DNA of 58,544 nucleotides from Bacteroidota bacterium (GCA_024244665.1 JAAEOI010000265.1:1-58544), one strand, 5' to 3'. Positions 9,868-21,233 are shown, numbered from the stretch's first letter. Numbers and translations: made by a program. The notes: a model not told the origin generated them from the letters alone.

Positions 9868-10401
9868 ATGAAAAAGGCACTGTTTTTTTTAGGATTGTCA
9901 CTTTTAGGATTGAGTGCAACTTTTGCGCAGGAGGGAGTAAAGTGGCACTCCCTTGAAGAAGCCCTGGCTCTGACTGCAAAGGAACCGAGGATACTGGTAA
10001 TCGATGTATATACCGACTGGTGCGGATGGTGCAAGCGGATGGATGCCGCCACCTTTTCCGATCCCGAGGTCGCAGCCTCTCTGAATAAGGATTTTTACCC
10101 GGTGAAACTCAATGCAGAAGGAAAAGAGGATATTGTCCTCGGCGACCGCACCTATAAGTTTGTGGATAATGGAAGGAGAGGGTATCATGAGCTTGCCGCC
10201 ATTGTGACCAAGGGGCGCCTGTCGTATCCCACCATCTCCTATGTGGATGAAAAGGGAAGGGTGCTCAATGCAGCTCCCGGCTACCAGGGCCCCGATCAGT
10301 TCAAGGTGTTCCTGTCATACTACAGGGAGGATGCTTATAAAACCACCTCCTGGGAGGAGTACCGCGAGGCCAGTACCAAGATAACTATTCCGGATATCTA
10401 G
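9868..10401 (+). CDS. Periplasmic thioredoxin-fold protein with CGWC motif
   Basis: A 177-aa protein with a signal peptide (to about residue 20, ATFAQ) and a thioredoxin-like fold of the thioredoxin_7/DUF255-like group. The redox motif is C52-G-W-C55 in DVYTDWCGWCKRMD, and a cis-proline-type segment follows (LSYPTISYVDEKG). It is expected to act as a thiol-disulfide reductase or chaperone in the periplasm. It is a single gene, convergent with the WYL gene (8-bp gap). Confidence 0.9.
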   Translation: MKKALFFLGLSLLGLSATFAQEGVKWHSLEEALALTAKEPRILVIDVYTDWCGWCKRMDAATFSDPEVAASLNKDFYPVKLNAEGKEDIVLGDRTYKFVDNGRRGYHELAAIVTKGRLSYPTISYVDEKGRVLNAAPGYQGPDQFKVFLSYYREDAYKTTSWEEYREASTKITIPDI

Positions 10402-10409
10402 CGGCCCTG

Positions 10410-11069
10410 CTACCTGTACTTTACCATCATCTGCTCCAGTTCACGGGATAGTTCATCCCTGAGCGATACAGGTTCAAGTACCTCCCCGTCTTTCCCCAGG
10501 CTCAGCACCATCGATTTAAACTCGTAGGTGGGATGAAGTCTGAAACTGAAAATCACACGCTCCTCGTCCTCCGAGTCAATATTCTGCGAATCGTGCCATG
10601 GTTGTGTGATCAGGTACTGGGCCTGAGTCTTCTGCACGGCAAGCTTGATCAGTGGAGGTGCCCCCGGCGGTGAGATGATCCCAAGGGCATATTTAAAATA
10701 GTCGGAGGCAGAAAATTCCGGCGCCCTGTATGTATGGTTATCTATCTCCTCAAGATTACGGATCCGGTCCAGTGCATAGGTCCGCACACGGCTCTTGAAT
10801 TCGTTCCAGCCCACCAGGTACCATCTGAAACCGTGCTCCTTCAGCAGGTAGGGGTGAACCTCGTTGAAATAGGGTTTATCCTCATAAAAAGGCAGGTAGG
10901 TAATTCGAAGTACCTTCTTATTATCAATGGCATGGATAATCGGTTCAAGGTACTGGGTCCCCTTAATCTCAGGGGCCTGTTTAAAATGGATAAATCCCCT
11001 CTCCCTGTATTTGTCGTAGAGGCCGGCGATCAGAGAGTGAACTTCAAGCTTGCTTTTTGAGTAGGCCAT
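10410..11069 (-). CDS. Stand-alone WYL-domain protein
   Basis: A 219-aa protein consisting of a WYL domain (PHPYLLKEHGFRWYLVGWNE-type core, YALDRIRNLEEI) plus the WCX C-terminal extension (VIFSFRLHPTYEFKSMVLSLG). WYL domains sense ligands, often nucleic acid or nucleotides, in transcription regulators. Bacteroidota WYL regulators usually run to about 330 aa with an N-terminal helix-turn-helix. Here the N-terminal 40 residues do not look like one, and no such segment is encoded upstream. A TACATTTG box at 11092-11099 (minus strand) is a possible -7 element. DNA binding would need a partner or a divergent fold. Confidence 0.82.
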   Translation of the reverse strand: MAYSKSKLEVHSLIAGLYDKYRERGFIHFKQAPEIKGTQYLEPIIHAIDNKKVLRITYLPFYEDKPYFNEVHPYLLKEHGFRWYLVGWNEFKSRVRTYALDRIRNLEEIDNHTYRAPEFSASDYFKYALGIISPPGAPPLIKLAVQKTQAQYLITQPWHDSQNIDSEDEERVIFSFRLHPTYEFKSMVLSLGKDGEVLEPVSLRDELSRELEQMMVKYR

Positions 11070-11179
11070 GTTAGATCTTGTCAGTTTCGATCAAATGTAA
11101 CAAATCTCTTTTGATTGTTTAATGAATTGAAGGGGTGTTCCATCAGCTAATAAACGGGAAAAATAGTATATTGGATGCC

Positions 11180-14100
11180 ATGAAAAAATATTTTTTCACA
11201 ACACTTCTGGCCATCTTCTCCCTTACTCTCCATTCTCAATCTTTGGATATGGAATACCTTGACGGTATGAAGGCCCGGAATATTGGTCCGGGCGGAATGA
11301 GCGGCAGGGTAACCGCCATTGATGTGGAAACCGGTGATGCCTCTGTTTTCTATGTGGGCACAGCTTCAGGAGGAATCTGGAAGACGACCAATGGAGGAAT
11401 CAACTTCAGCCCGGTGTTTGATAAGGAAGAGGTGGCTAATATAGGTTCGCTGGCAATCGATCCCTCCAACCAGGATGTGATCTGGGCAGGAACGGGTGAG
11501 GGCAATCCCAGGAACAGCCTGAACGGCGGGCGCGGGATCTATAAAAGTCCGGATGGCGGACGGAGTTGGAAGCTGATGGGTCTGGAGGAGACCAGGCATA
11601 TACACCGGATTATTGTTCATCCCGGTAACTCCAATGTGGTTTTCGCGGGGGCAATCGGGAGCCCGTGGGGGCCCCACGCCGAAAGAGGAGTCTACAAAAC
11701 AAGCGACGGGGGTATGAGCTGGGAGAAGGTTCTTTATGTAAATGAACTCAGTGGCGTGGCAGATATGGTTATGGATCCCGGCAACCCGGATAAACTTTTT
11801 GTGGCCATGTGGGAGCATCAGCGCTGGCCCTGGTTCTTTAAATCGGGTGGTCCGGGTTCCGGTCTGCATATGACAGTTGACGGAGGTGTGTCGTGGACAC
11901 AGCTTACACATAAAGAGGGTCTTCCGGAAGGGGAGCTGGGACGGATCGGACTGGCTATTGCAGACGGAAACTCAAAATATGTTTATGCGCTTGTTGAGTC
12001 AAAGAAGAACGCCATCTACCGCTCCACCGATGGTGGCTACAGCTGGGAAAAGAGGGGTGAAAAGAATATCGGGAACCGTCCCTTCTATTTTGCTGATATA
12101 TTTGTTGACCCGGTCAATGAGAACCGCCTTTACAGCCTCTACAGCCGGGTAAATGTGAGTGAGGACGGGGGGAAGAGTTTCTCAACTCTGATCGATTACA
12201 ACATCCACCTGGACCACCACGCCTGGTGGATTGACCCGGCAGACCCCTCCTTTATGATTGACGGGAACGACGGCGGACTGGCCATCACGCATGACAGGGG
12301 CAAGAGCTGGCGCCACGTAAGCAACCTGCCGGTTTCACAGTTTTACCACATCGGGGTGGATATGGAGCTGCCCTATAACGTATACGGGGGTATGCAGGAC
12401 AACGGATCCTGGAGAGGCCCCGCATACACATGGAAAGGAGGGGGGATTATCAATACCTACTGGGATTTTCTCATGGGAGGTGACGGTTTTGATGTGGTCC
12501 CGGTCCCCGGCGATCCACGCTACTGTTATGGTATGTCCCAGCAGGGTAATATACGCCGGATTGACCTGGAAACGGGCGGAAAGGTGGATATCAAACCTGC
12601 CAGAACAGGTGAAGTGGAGCTGCGGTTCCACTGGAATGCGGCCATTGCACAGGATCCTTTTCTTTGCGATGTAATCTATTTCGGGAGCCAGTTTGTACAT
12701 AAAAGCCTGGACAGGGGTGATTCGTGGAGAACCATCTCTCCCGATCTGACCACCAACGACACTGCCAAGCAGAAATTCAATGAGAGCGGCGGACTCACCT
12801 TCGATGTGACCGGGGCCGAGAACCATACCTGTATCCTTGCCATAGCACCCAGTCCGGCCGAAGAGGGTGTGATCTGGGCAAGCAGCGATGACGGAAACGT
12901 CCAGCTTACCAGGGACGGGGGTGAGACCTGGGAGAACTGTTCCCCGCGCATCAAAGAGCTACCTGCCGGGGCCTGGGTTCCTCAGATTGTTCCCTCGTCA
13001 GATAATCCGGGTGAGGCCTTTGTTGTAGTGAACAACTACAGGCTCAACGACTATGCACCCTACCTGTTTCACACCACCGATTATGGTCAGAAGTGGATCC
13101 GCGTGATTGATGAATCGGATGTTCCGGGCTATGTCCTCTCCTTTGCACAGGATCCGGAAGAGCCCCGGCTACAGTTCCTGGGAACCGAATACGGACTCTA
13201 TGTAAGCATCGATGGTGGAGAGGAGTGGAGTAAGTGGACGAACGGTTTCCCGACGGTCTCCACCATGGATCTGGTCATTCATCCCCGGGAATACGACCTG
13301 GTGATTGGTACTTTCGGGAGGTCGGCTTACATCCTTGATGATATCAGGCCTTTGAGAGCACTGGCAAGGGATTTTGAAGTGGTCACCTCCTCTCAGATAT
13401 TCCCTGTTGAACCGCCAGTGGCCTACCTGGCTGAAAAGGGCAATGCGCCGGGTTATTACTTCACTGGAGATGCCTATTTCGAAGGTGAAAACCGGCAGGG
13501 AGGAGCAAGGATCTCTTACTTTGTAAAGGTTGAGGAAACTGAGGAGAAAGGTAAAAAGGACAGTGTAGTGATCGAGGTGCTGGATGCGAAGATGAAGCCG
13601 GTAAGGACCCTGAAGCGGATTCCTGCAAATGGGCTCAACAGGACCACCTGGTATCTTGACAGGAAAGGCGTCAGGATCAGTTTCAGTGCCAAAGAGCCCT
13701 CCTCAACAGGTAATGAACATGGTGAAGGGGGCAATATACTTCCAGGAACCTACCAGTTACGGCTGAGTTACAGGGGGGATACAGCTCTGACTGCCATTGA
13801 GGTACAGCCCGATCCCAGGATCCGGTACGATTTGGCCGGGATGGAGGCCAAACAGGAGATAGCAGATCAGCTTCATGTAAAAATGGAGAAGCTCAATGCA
13901 GGCCTTTCTAAAATCAGGAAGTGCAGGGAGGGGATTCAGCTGGTGAAGAAGCTCTCCGGAAAGGATCAGTCCGACGCCCTGAAAAGTGCAACAGAGTCGA
14001 TGGAGGCAGAGTTGAACAAACTGGAGAAAAAGCTCTTCAGGGATGAGAACATGCAGGGAATTTACTATCCTTCAGATGCTCTTTATGTACAGTTGTCCGG

Positions 14101-14275
14101 CGCTTACGGGATCCAGTCAGCCACTCCTTTTACGGAGAATCAGCTGGATAAGCATGCCCGTTTCTATTCGGTGGCTGATGAGACCATCGACTGGATTAAT
14201 CGCTTTATGGAGGGTGAATGGGCAGCCTACCGTGAGGCAGTAATCAATGAAAATATCTCACTCCTTAATGAATAG
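11180..14275 (+). CDS. Secreted BNR/Asp-box repeat protein (sortilin/VPS10-like, 'glycosyl hydrolase' family)
   Basis: From the ATG at 11180 this is a 1031-aa protein with a signal peptide (MKKYFFTTLLAIFSLTLHSQ). The first ~720 residues form beta-propeller repeats with at least ten Asp-box motifs (SPDGGRSW, TSDGGMSW, TVDGGVSW, STDGGYSW, SEDGGKSF, THDRGKSW, SLDRGDSW, TRDGGETW, TTDYGQKW, SIDGGEEW). The C-terminal third has a beta-sandwich region and a helical stretch rich in Lys and Glu. Proteins of this layout are common in Bacteroidota and are labelled glycosyl hydrolase or VPS10-domain proteins; enzymatic activity is unproven. No T9SS sorting domain was seen, so it is probably periplasmic. 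Confidence 0.88.
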   Translation: MKKYFFTTLLAIFSLTLHSQSLDMEYLDGMKARNIGPGGMSGRVTAIDVETGDASVFYVGTASGGIWKTTNGGINFSPVFDKEEVANIGSLAIDPSNQDVIWAGTGEGNPRNSLNGGRGIYKSPDGGRSWKLMGLEETRHIHRIIVHPGNSNVVFAGAIGSPWGPHAERGVYKTSDGGMSWEKVLYVNELSGVADMVMDPGNPDKLFVAMWEHQRWPWFFKSGGPGSGLHMTVDGGVSWTQLTHKEGLPEGELGRIGLAIADGNSKYVYALVESKKNAIYRSTDGGYSWEKRGEKNIGNRPFYFADIFVDPVNENRLYSLYSRVNVSEDGGKSFSTLIDYNIHLDHHAWWIDPADPSFMIDGNDGGLAITHDRGKSWRHVSNLPVSQFYHIGVDMELPYNVYGGMQDNGSWRGPAYTWKGGGIINTYWDFLMGGDGFDVVPVPGDPRYCYGMSQQGNIRRIDLETGGKVDIKPARTGEVELRFHWNAAIAQDPFLCDVIYFGSQFVHKSLDRGDSWRTISPDLTTNDTAKQKFNESGGLTFDVTGAENHTCILAIAPSPAEEGVIWASSDDGNVQLTRDGGETWENCSPRIKELPAGAWVPQIVPSSDNPGEAFVVVNNYRLNDYAPYLFHTTDYGQKWIRVIDESDVPGYVLSFAQDPEEPRLQFLGTEYGLYVSIDGGEEWSKWTNGFPTVSTMDLVIHPREYDLVIGTFGRSAYILDDIRPLRALARDFEVVTSSQIFPVEPPVAYLAEKGNAPGYYFTGDAYFEGENRQGGARISYFVKVEETEEKGKKDSVVIEVLDAKMKPVRTLKRIPANGLNRTTWYLDRKGVRISFSAKEPSSTGNEHGEGGNILPGTYQLRLSYRGDTALTAIEVQPDPRIRYDLAGMEAKQEIADQLHVKMEKLNAGLSKIRKCREGIQLVKKLSGKDQSDALKSATESMEAELNKLEKKLFRDENMQGIYYPSDALYVQLSGAYGIQSATPFTENQLDKHARFYSVADETIDWINRFMEGEWAAYREAVINENISLLNE

Positions 14276-14298
14276 AAGTTTTTCCGGGAACTTCTATT
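14271..14298. terminator. Perfect 10-bp hairpin overlapping the stop codon
   Basis: AATAGAAGTT (14271-14280) and AACTTCTATT (14289-14298) are exact inverted copies around an 8-base loop. The TAG stop of the BNR-repeat gene lies inside the left arm. There is no clear T run after it, so this may be a weak or factor-assisted terminator or an RNA-stabilising 3' hairpin. Confidence 0.45.
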
Positions 14299-14335
14299 CA
14301 CGGTATACTGGAATTTCCTTAACTTGACTGTGGAA

Positions 14336-14728
14336 ATGGTGAAAATTACAGATAGCATCAGTGGTTTGCGGAACGGAGGAACTCCATATAGGGAGGGATC
14401 TTGCATTCTTGTCATACGTAACCGTTCAGGCAGCAGGCTGAGCCTGGTTATTCATAGTTCTGAAGTGAACATGGTGAGAGCCATGTCTATAAGGCGTTAT
14501 AAAAGACTGAAGCTCATGAAGGGAACCTACTTGTTGGAGGCCTGGTTGTCGCGCGGCCGGATTGCTGTCGATGCCCACAATATCCCACACATCAGCATCG
14601 AAAAGATCACTTCCCGTAAAGATATGTCTTTCAGAGGGAGGAAGATCGTAGCCGATTTAGTGAACGATCATGCAAGGCTGGAGATCAACAGCGAACCTAC
14701 GGCGGGCGATCTGGTTCAGGATATCTAG
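14336..14728 (+). CDS. Hypothetical protein
   Basis: A 130-aa frame from ATG 14336 (TTG 14324 is the alternative). It has no signal peptide or transmembrane segment and is basic in its middle ([18 protein letters not shown]). It ends [16 protein letters not shown] and its stop overlaps the metH stop by 4 bp, a tail-to-tail packing common for real genes. No family was recognised. The composition looks protein-like, but it could be a chance frame. Confidence 0.45.
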   Translation: MVKITDSISGLRNGGTPYREGSCILVIRNRSGSRLSLVIHSSEVNMVRAMSIRRYKRLKLMKGTYLLEAWLSRGRIAVDAHNIPHISIEKITSRKDMSFRGRKIVADLVNDHARLEINSEPTAGDLVQDI

Positions 14729-17700
14729 TAGTTCAGGTTGGAAGCCAGCAGGCTCTCGACCCTTTCAACAGGTAAACCCTTCCTTTTCGCATAGTCGGCC
14801 ACCTGGTCCTTCCCGATCTTACCCACGAAGAAATACCTGGAATCAGGATTTGCAAAGACCAGTCCGCTGACAGATGCAGCAGGTACCATTGAATAGGATT
14901 CGGTCAGGCTGATTCCATATCTCTCCGCCTCCAGCAGTTTGAATAATACCTCCTTTTCGGAGTGTTCGGGACAGGCGGGGTATCCATGTGCCGGTCTGAT
15001 CCCCGAATACTTCTCCAAAAAGAGATCCTCATTGGAGAGTGCTTCCCCGGGAGCGTATGCCCAGTAAGTCTTACGGATCTCTGTGTGGACCAATTCAGTG
15101 AAAGCTTCAGCAAGCCTGTCTGCCAGTGCTTTCAGCATGATGGATGAGTAGTCGTCATGGTCTGCTTCAAACTCACGAATCTTCTCTTCTATCCCGATCG
15201 CGGTGGTAACGGCAAATGCACCCAGGTAGTCGGTGATACCCGATTCAACAGGTGCCACGAAGTCTGACAGGCAGAGGTTCGGTAGCTTATCTTTACTTGT
15301 CTGGTTGCGAAGGTTGGTGAAGCGTGAGATCAATTCGCTCCGTGAGCTATCCCTGTAAACCAGCAGGTCGTCGCCCGATGCGTTGGCGGGGTAGATCCCA
15401 AAAACGGCATTGGCGGTGAGCCACTTTTCGCTGATGATTTTCCCCAGCATCTCCTGTGCATCGTCGTACAGCTTTCTCGCCTCCTTCCCGTATTTAGGAT
15501 CCTCCAGGATATCCGGAAATTTCCCCCTGAGCTCCCATGTAACAAAGAAGAAGATCCAGTTGATATATTCGGCGATCTTCTCCATGGGGAAGTCAATCAT
15601 AGTATGGGTTCCGGGCAGATCCGGGATCCGGATAGCGGAGCTGCTCCAGTCGGTCTTAAGGCTGTTATTCCTTGCGGCCTCAAGGCTGATATAGTCAACT
15701 TTTTTTGCGGCTCCCGCATAATCGGACCTCAGGTTTTCATAGTCCCTCGCCATCTCTCTGATATACTCATCCCGTTTGTCAGGCGACAGCAGGGTGGCGA
15801 CTACCGCGACACTTTTGGAGGCATCCTTCACATGGATGACCGGCCGGTTGAAGCGGGGTTCAATCTTTACCGCGGTGTGGATCATGGATGTGGTAGCTCC
15901 ACCGATCAGCAGTGACTGTTTCATGTTCCGCCGCTCCATTTCGGCTGCAACATTGATCATCTCCTCCAGCGAAGGGGTGATCAGTCCTGACAGGCCAACG
16001 ATATCCACATTAAGGCGTTCAGCCTCATCGAGGATTTTATCGGTGGGGACCATCACTCCCAGGTCGATCACATCATAATTGTTGCAGCCAAGGACCACAC
16101 CCACAATGTTTTTACCAATGTCGTGCACATCGCCTTTGACCGTGGCCATGAGTATCTTTCCTGCCGAATAGTTCTTCCCACTTTCTCCACTGGCCTTTTC
16201 AGCTTCAATGAAGGGGAGGAGTACCGCAACGGCACGCTTCATTACACGGGCGCTTTTAACCACCTGGGGCAGAAACATTTTTCCATCCCCGAACAGGTCG
16301 CCCACCACATTCATCCCGCTCATCAGCGGGCCCTCAATCACCTTCAGGCCCAGTCCGTATTTCTGGTGAGCCTCCAACGCATCCTGCTCAATGTACTCTG
16401 TGATCCCTTTGATCAGGGCATGCTTAAGGCGCCCATCCACATCCTTATCCCTCCATGCATCCCTTACCTTTTCACTCTTTACCTCCTCGGTGAGTGTGGC
16501 AGAGAATTCGATCATACGTTCGGTGGCATCAGCTCTTTTGTTCAGGACCAGGTCCTCGGTATGGGCTAGCAGTTCGGCAGGGATCTCATCATATACCTGC
16601 AACATCCCCGGATTTACGATACCTATGTCCAGTCCCGCTTTTACGGCGTGGTAGAGAAAGACCGAGTGGATCGCATCTCTTACCACGTTGTTCCCCCTGA
16701 AGGAGAAGGAGAGGTTGCTGATTCCGCCGCTGACCCGTGTGTTGGGCAGGTTCTCCTTGATCCAGCGCGTGGTATTGATAAAGTCGACTGCGTAGTTATT
16801 ATGCTCTTCGATGCCTGTCCCAATGGAGAGCACATTGGGATCAAAAATGATATCACCGGGGGAATAGTTAAGTTCTTCAGTCAATAAGTGATAGGCTCTC
16901 TGGCAGACTTCAATGCGCCGTTCAAAGCTGTCGGCCTGTCCCTTTTCATCAAAGGCCATCACCACCACGGCTGCTCCATAGCTACGGATCTTCCGGGCAT
17001 GCTCAAGGAAAACCTCTTCACCCTCTTTCAGGGAGATGGAGTTAACTACAGCTTTCCCCTGTATACACTTCAATCCCGCCTCAATCACGGAAAATTTGGA
17101 GGAGTCGACCATGATCGGCACCTTCGATATATCAGGCTCTGCAAGCAACAGGTTCAGGAATTTGACCATTTCATATTCGGCATCCAACATGGCATCGTCA
17201 AGGTTGATGTCCAGGATCTGTGCCCCGTCGTCCACCTGGTGCCTGGCTATTTCGAGGGTCTCATCATATTTTTTCTCCCTGATCAGCCGGGCAAACTTCC
17301 GGCTCCCGGCCACATTGCACCTTTCACCCACATTGATAAAGTTCGAGCCCTCAAAGGCTGTCAGCGGCTCCAGCCCGCTAAGTTTCAGTCCTGGCGCAGG
17401 CTCTGCCGGGTGCCTGGTCTCTGCATCCTCCGTGAGCCCGGCGAAAGCCCGGATGTGTTCCGGAGTAGTTCCGCAGCAACCACCCACGATATTGACAAAT
17501 CCCGAGTCGATAAAATCCTTGATCAGTACAGACATCTGTTCGGGTGTCTCGTCATACTCTCCGAACTGGTTGGGAAGCCCTGCATTGGGGTGAACCGAAA
17601 CAAAATTTGTGGATTTATCCGACATCTCCTGCAAATAGGGCCTGATTTCTTTGGCTCCGAGGGAACAGTTCAGTCCAATGGAGAGCAGCTCCACATGATC

Positions 17701-18405
17701 CAGTGAAAGCATAAATGCCTCAAGGGTCTGTCCCGACAGGGTGCGGCCGCTGGCATCGGTAATGGTACCCGAAACCATCACCGGCAGACGGATCCCTTTT
17801 TTAGACAGGAACTCTTCAATGCCCATCAGTGCCGCTTTCGCATTGAGGGTATCGAATACCGTCTCAACCAGCAGCAGGTCGACACCTCCATCCACCAGTC
17901 CTTCTACCTGCTCAGCATAGGCGTCCTTCATCTCATCGAAGGAGGTGGCCCGGTATCCCGGGTCGTTCACATCGGGGGAGAGTGAGGTGGTTTTGTTGGT
18001 GGGGCCGATGGATCCGGCCACAAACCTGGGTTTTCCGGGAGTTAGTTTACTGTACTTTCCTGCAGCTTCGGAGGCGATGAGGGTCGATTGGTAGTTGATG
18101 TCATACACCGACGATTCCATATGGTAGTCGGCCTGGGAGATGGAGGTGGCATTGAAGGTGTTGGTTTCAATGATGTCTGAACCCGCCTCCAGGTAGGCTT
18201 CATGGATCTCCCGGATCACATTGGGCCTGGTGAGGGAGAGGAGGTCGTTATTTCCCTTCAGGTCACTGGGGTGGTTTTTAAATTTCTCCCCCCTGTAATC
18301 CTCCTCCTCCAGCTTATAGCGCTGGATCATGGTACCCATGGCACCGTCAAGCAGAAGCACCCGCTCCTCCAAAATTTCCTGTATATTGTTTTTCTTCTTA
18401 TTCAT
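14725..18405 (-). CDS. metH: Cobalamin-dependent methionine synthase
   Basis: A 1226-aa enzyme that moves the methyl group of 5-methyltetrahydrofolate via B12 to homocysteine. All four modules are present: the homocysteine/zinc domain ([19 protein letters not shown]), the pterin-binding domain ([18 protein letters not shown]), the cap and B12-binding domain with the lower-ligand histidine in [11 protein letters not shown], and the SAM-binding reactivation domain ([19 protein letters not shown]). The start is set at ATG 18405 ([12 protein letters not shown]); an 18-codon upstream extension is rejected because it adds an unusual hydrophobic tail. It is the last gene of the metY-metX-metH operon, under a SAM riboswitch. 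Confidence 0.96.
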   Translation of the reverse strand: MNKKKNNIQEILEERVLLLDGAMGTMIQRYKLEEEDYRGEKFKNHPSDLKGNNDLLSLTRPNVIREIHEAYLEAGSDIIETNTFNATSISQADYHMESSVYDINYQSTLIASEAAGKYSKLTPGKPRFVAGSIGPTNKTTSLSPDVNDPGYRATSFDEMKDAYAEQVEGLVDGGVDLLLVETVFDTLNAKAALMGIEEFLSKKGIRLPVMVSGTITDASGRTLSGQTLEAFMLSLDHVELLSIGLNCSLGAKEIRPYLQEMSDKSTNFVSVHPNAGLPNQFGEYDETPEQMSVLIKDFIDSGFVNIVGGCCGTTPEHIRAFAGLTEDAETRHPAEPAPGLKLSGLEPLTAFEGSNFINVGERCNVAGSRKFARLIREKKYDETLEIARHQVDDGAQILDINLDDAMLDAEYEMVKFLNLLLAEPDISKVPIMVDSSKFSVIEAGLKCIQGKAVVNSISLKEGEEVFLEHARKIRSYGAAVVVMAFDEKGQADSFERRIEVCQRAYHLLTEELNYSPGDIIFDPNVLSIGTGIEEHNNYAVDFINTTRWIKENLPNTRVSGGISNLSFSFRGNNVVRDAIHSVFLYHAVKAGLDIGIVNPGMLQVYDEIPAELLAHTEDLVLNKRADATERMIEFSATLTEEVKSEKVRDAWRDKDVDGRLKHALIKGITEYIEQDALEAHQKYGLGLKVIEGPLMSGMNVVGDLFGDGKMFLPQVVKSARVMKRAVAVLLPFIEAEKASGESGKNYSAGKILMATVKGDVHDIGKNIVGVVLGCNNYDVIDLGVMVPTDKILDEAERLNVDIVGLSGLITPSLEEMINVAAEMERRNMKQSLLIGGATTSMIHTAVKIEPRFNRPVIHVKDASKSVAVVATLLSPDKRDEYIREMARDYENLRSDYAGAAKKVDYISLEAARNNSLKTDWSSSAIRIPDLPGTHTMIDFPMEKIAEYINWIFFFVTWELRGKFPDILEDPKYGKEARKLYDDAQEMLGKIISEKWLTANAVFGIYPANASGDDLLVYRDSSRSELISRFTNLRNQTSKDKLPNLCLSDFVAPVESGITDYLGAFAVTTAIGIEEKIREFEADHDDYSSIMLKALADRLAEAFTELVHTEIRKTYWAYAPGEALSNEDLFLEKYSGIRPAHGYPACPEHSEKEVLFKLLEAERYGISLTESYSMVPAASVSGLVFANPDSRYFFVGKIGKDQVADYAKRKGLPVERVESLLASNLNY

Positions 18406-18474
18406 GCTATGTGTGAATCTTTTTCCAAAGATAAACAACAAACAGGTCAGATTGATCACGACATAATAAATGGA

Positions 18475-19557
18475 TCAGGCCGATATTGATAATTCTCTTT
18501 TAGGCTTTCCCCTCCGTCTCTCCAGTTCCCTCCTTTCATACCTGCACTTCTGCCAGAAATCGCGAACGATGGATGTGATTTTTTCTCCTTCCAGCAGGAA
18601 CCCGTCATGACCATAGTGGGAGTCAATCTCCCTGTACTCTCCCTGTGCAATGTGCGCCAGGATTTTCTGTTCATGAACGGGGAAGAGCTGATCAGATGAG
18701 ATGCCTATGGAGAGTACGCTGGCACCAATCCTCCCGATGGCCTCACCCAGTGATCCCCTCTCCCTGACCACATTATGTGTGTCCATCAGTCGCGTAAGGG
18801 CATGGTAACTGTAGGCATCAAACCGTTTCACCAGTTTATCTCCCTGGTAGTCCTGGTATGAGGATGCTTTCAGATCACTTGTCCTTGACGGATTGACCTC
18901 TCGCTGGGTCCGGTTATAGCTCTGCTCGTTCCGGTAGCTCAGCAGGGCAATGGATCGCGCACATTTCAGTCCGCCGCTCCCTCCATAGGGTTCCTCTTCA
19001 AGGTAGGTGGGATCCGCCTCAATGGCCAGGCGCTGACTCTGGTTGATTGCATTTGCCCAGGGAGAGATCTGCACCGTTCCGGCAATGAATACCAGGTGAG
19101 AGATAAAAGCAGGAAACATGATGCTGTATTCCAATGCCTGGAACCCCCCTATGGAACCCCCGGTGATAGTGTGGATATGTTTGATTCCCAGGTGTTTTCT
19201 CAATAACTCATGGGCCCTTACAAGGTCCCTTATGGTAATCTCCGGGAAGGCGCGGTACCAGGGCAGGGCTGTTTCCGGATTGGTAGAGAGAGGACCGGTT
19301 GTCCCGTAACACGAGCCGATGATATTGGGACAAACAATGAAGTACTTTTCCGTATCAAAAAGTTTTCCCTCTCCAACCATTCCCGGCCACCAGGTCGCCA
19401 CCTCAGAATTGGCTGTAAGAGCGTGACAAACCCATATCACATTGTCGGCCTTTTCATTGAGGGTTCCATAGGTGTGATAGGCAACATTGAGCGAGGGGAG
19501 TACTCCCCCCGTCTCAAGTTGAAAAGGTCCGGTATGTTGAAACATCTGAGGTTTCAT
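18475..19557 (-). CDS. metX: Homoserine O-acetyltransferase
   Basis: A 360-aa alpha/beta hydrolase-fold enzyme that activates homoserine with acetyl-CoA, the first committed step of methionine synthesis. The nucleophile serine sits in GGSIGGFQALE, the aspartate in GISSDQLFPVHEQ and the histidine in SHYGHDGFLLE. NIIGSCYGTTGP is also typical. The ATG at 19557 lies 4 bp after the metY stop, so translation is probably coupled. The C-terminal tail beyond the triad is basic (RRGKPKRELSISA). Its O-acetylhomoserine product feeds metY upstream in the operon. Confidence 0.95.
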   Translation of the reverse strand: MKPQMFQHTGPFQLETGGVLPSLNVAYHTYGTLNEKADNVIWVCHALTANSEVATWWPGMVGEGKLFDTEKYFIVCPNIIGSCYGTTGPLSTNPETALPWYRAFPEITIRDLVRAHELLRKHLGIKHIHTITGGSIGGFQALEYSIMFPAFISHLVFIAGTVQISPWANAINQSQRLAIEADPTYLEEEPYGGSGGLKCARSIALLSYRNEQSYNRTQREVNPSRTSDLKASSYQDYQGDKLVKRFDAYSYHALTRLMDTHNVVRERGSLGEAIGRIGASVLSIGISSDQLFPVHEQKILAHIAQGEYREIDSHYGHDGFLLEGEKITSIVRDFWQKCRYERRELERRRGKPKRELSISA

Positions 19558-19561
19558 CGAA

Positions 19562-20908
<1,347 letters not shown>

Positions 20909-20958
20909 TTACTCTGAAAGTTGTTTCCTGGATTAGGCAGTATCAAGGTACCAGCGCA

Positions 20959-21063
20959 TTAAGCGCTACTGTGAACTGAGTACTGAACACTGAGTACTGA
21001 GTACTGAGTACTGAGACCTGCCATGGGCATGGACATAGGCAGAATGGACGCGAATTTTTTCAT
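20959..21063 (-). CDS. Possible methionine-containing leader ORF after the riboswitch
   Basis: A 34-codon frame starts with ATG at 21063, 13 bases downstream of the riboswitch's 3' end, behind an AAAAAGAAGC stretch that could bind ribosomes. It encodes MKKFASILPMSMPMAG followed by a Ser/Gln/Tyr/Val-rich tail that comes from a 7-bp DNA repeat. Four of the first fourteen residues are Met. It could be a regulatory leader peptide of the methionine operon, but the repeat in its second half argues for caution. Confidence 0.3.
   Translation of the reverse strand: MKKFASILPMSMPMAGLSTQYSVLSVQYSVHSSA
20975..21015 (+). repeat. Six tandem copies of a 7-bp unit (ACTGAGT)
   Basis: ACTGAGT occurs at 20975, 20989, 20996 and 21003, with one variant (ACTGAAC) at 20982 and a last partial copy at 21010. 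It lies in the leader between the SAM riboswitch and metY. It is a likely slippage-prone microsatellite that would change leader length. Confidence 0.85.
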
Positions 21064-21075
21064 TGCTTCTTTTTA

Positions 21076-21172
21076 GTTATTATCTCCCTTTCGGGTTAGG
21101 TTTTGGCACCTTCGCCTTGTGGCGGGTTGTCAGGGGATCGTTGAGCCTAATCTCTTACCCCTTCTCAATAAC
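21076..21172 (-). ncRNA. SAM-I (S-box) riboswitch upstream of metYXH
   Basis: Read on the minus strand, the ends GTTATT (21172-21167) and AATAAC (21081-21076) form P1. GGGG...CCCC closes P2 around ATTAGGCTCAACGA. TGACAACC follows, then P3 (CGCC-ACAA-GGCG inside ACC/GGT), the conserved GGTGCCAAAACC joint, P4 (CCC-GAAA-GGG) and AGATAA. These are the conserved blocks of the S-box in the right order. It is expected to shut off the metY-metX-metH operon when SAM is high. No clear intrinsic terminator follows, so the mode of control (translation or transcription) is open. Confidence 0.87.
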
Positions 21173-21201
21173 AGATACACTGATGTGCACTATTGATGGG
21201 T

Positions 21202-21233
21202 CAAATATAGAATATCTGTCGACCTTTTGCAAA
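21202..21233 (-). promoter_or_regulatory. Promoter of the metYXH operon
   Basis: On the minus strand, TTTG (21233-21230), a 20-base spacer and TATATTTG (21209-21202). This is a full match to the Bacteroidota TTTG/TAnnTTTG consensus. Transcription would start near 21195, about 20 bases before the first riboswitch stem, which supports both calls. Confidence 0.7.

Noticed and set aside
16888..17706. A 272-codon open frame on the plus strand
   Set aside because: It is antisense to conserved metH domains and has no recognisable feature.
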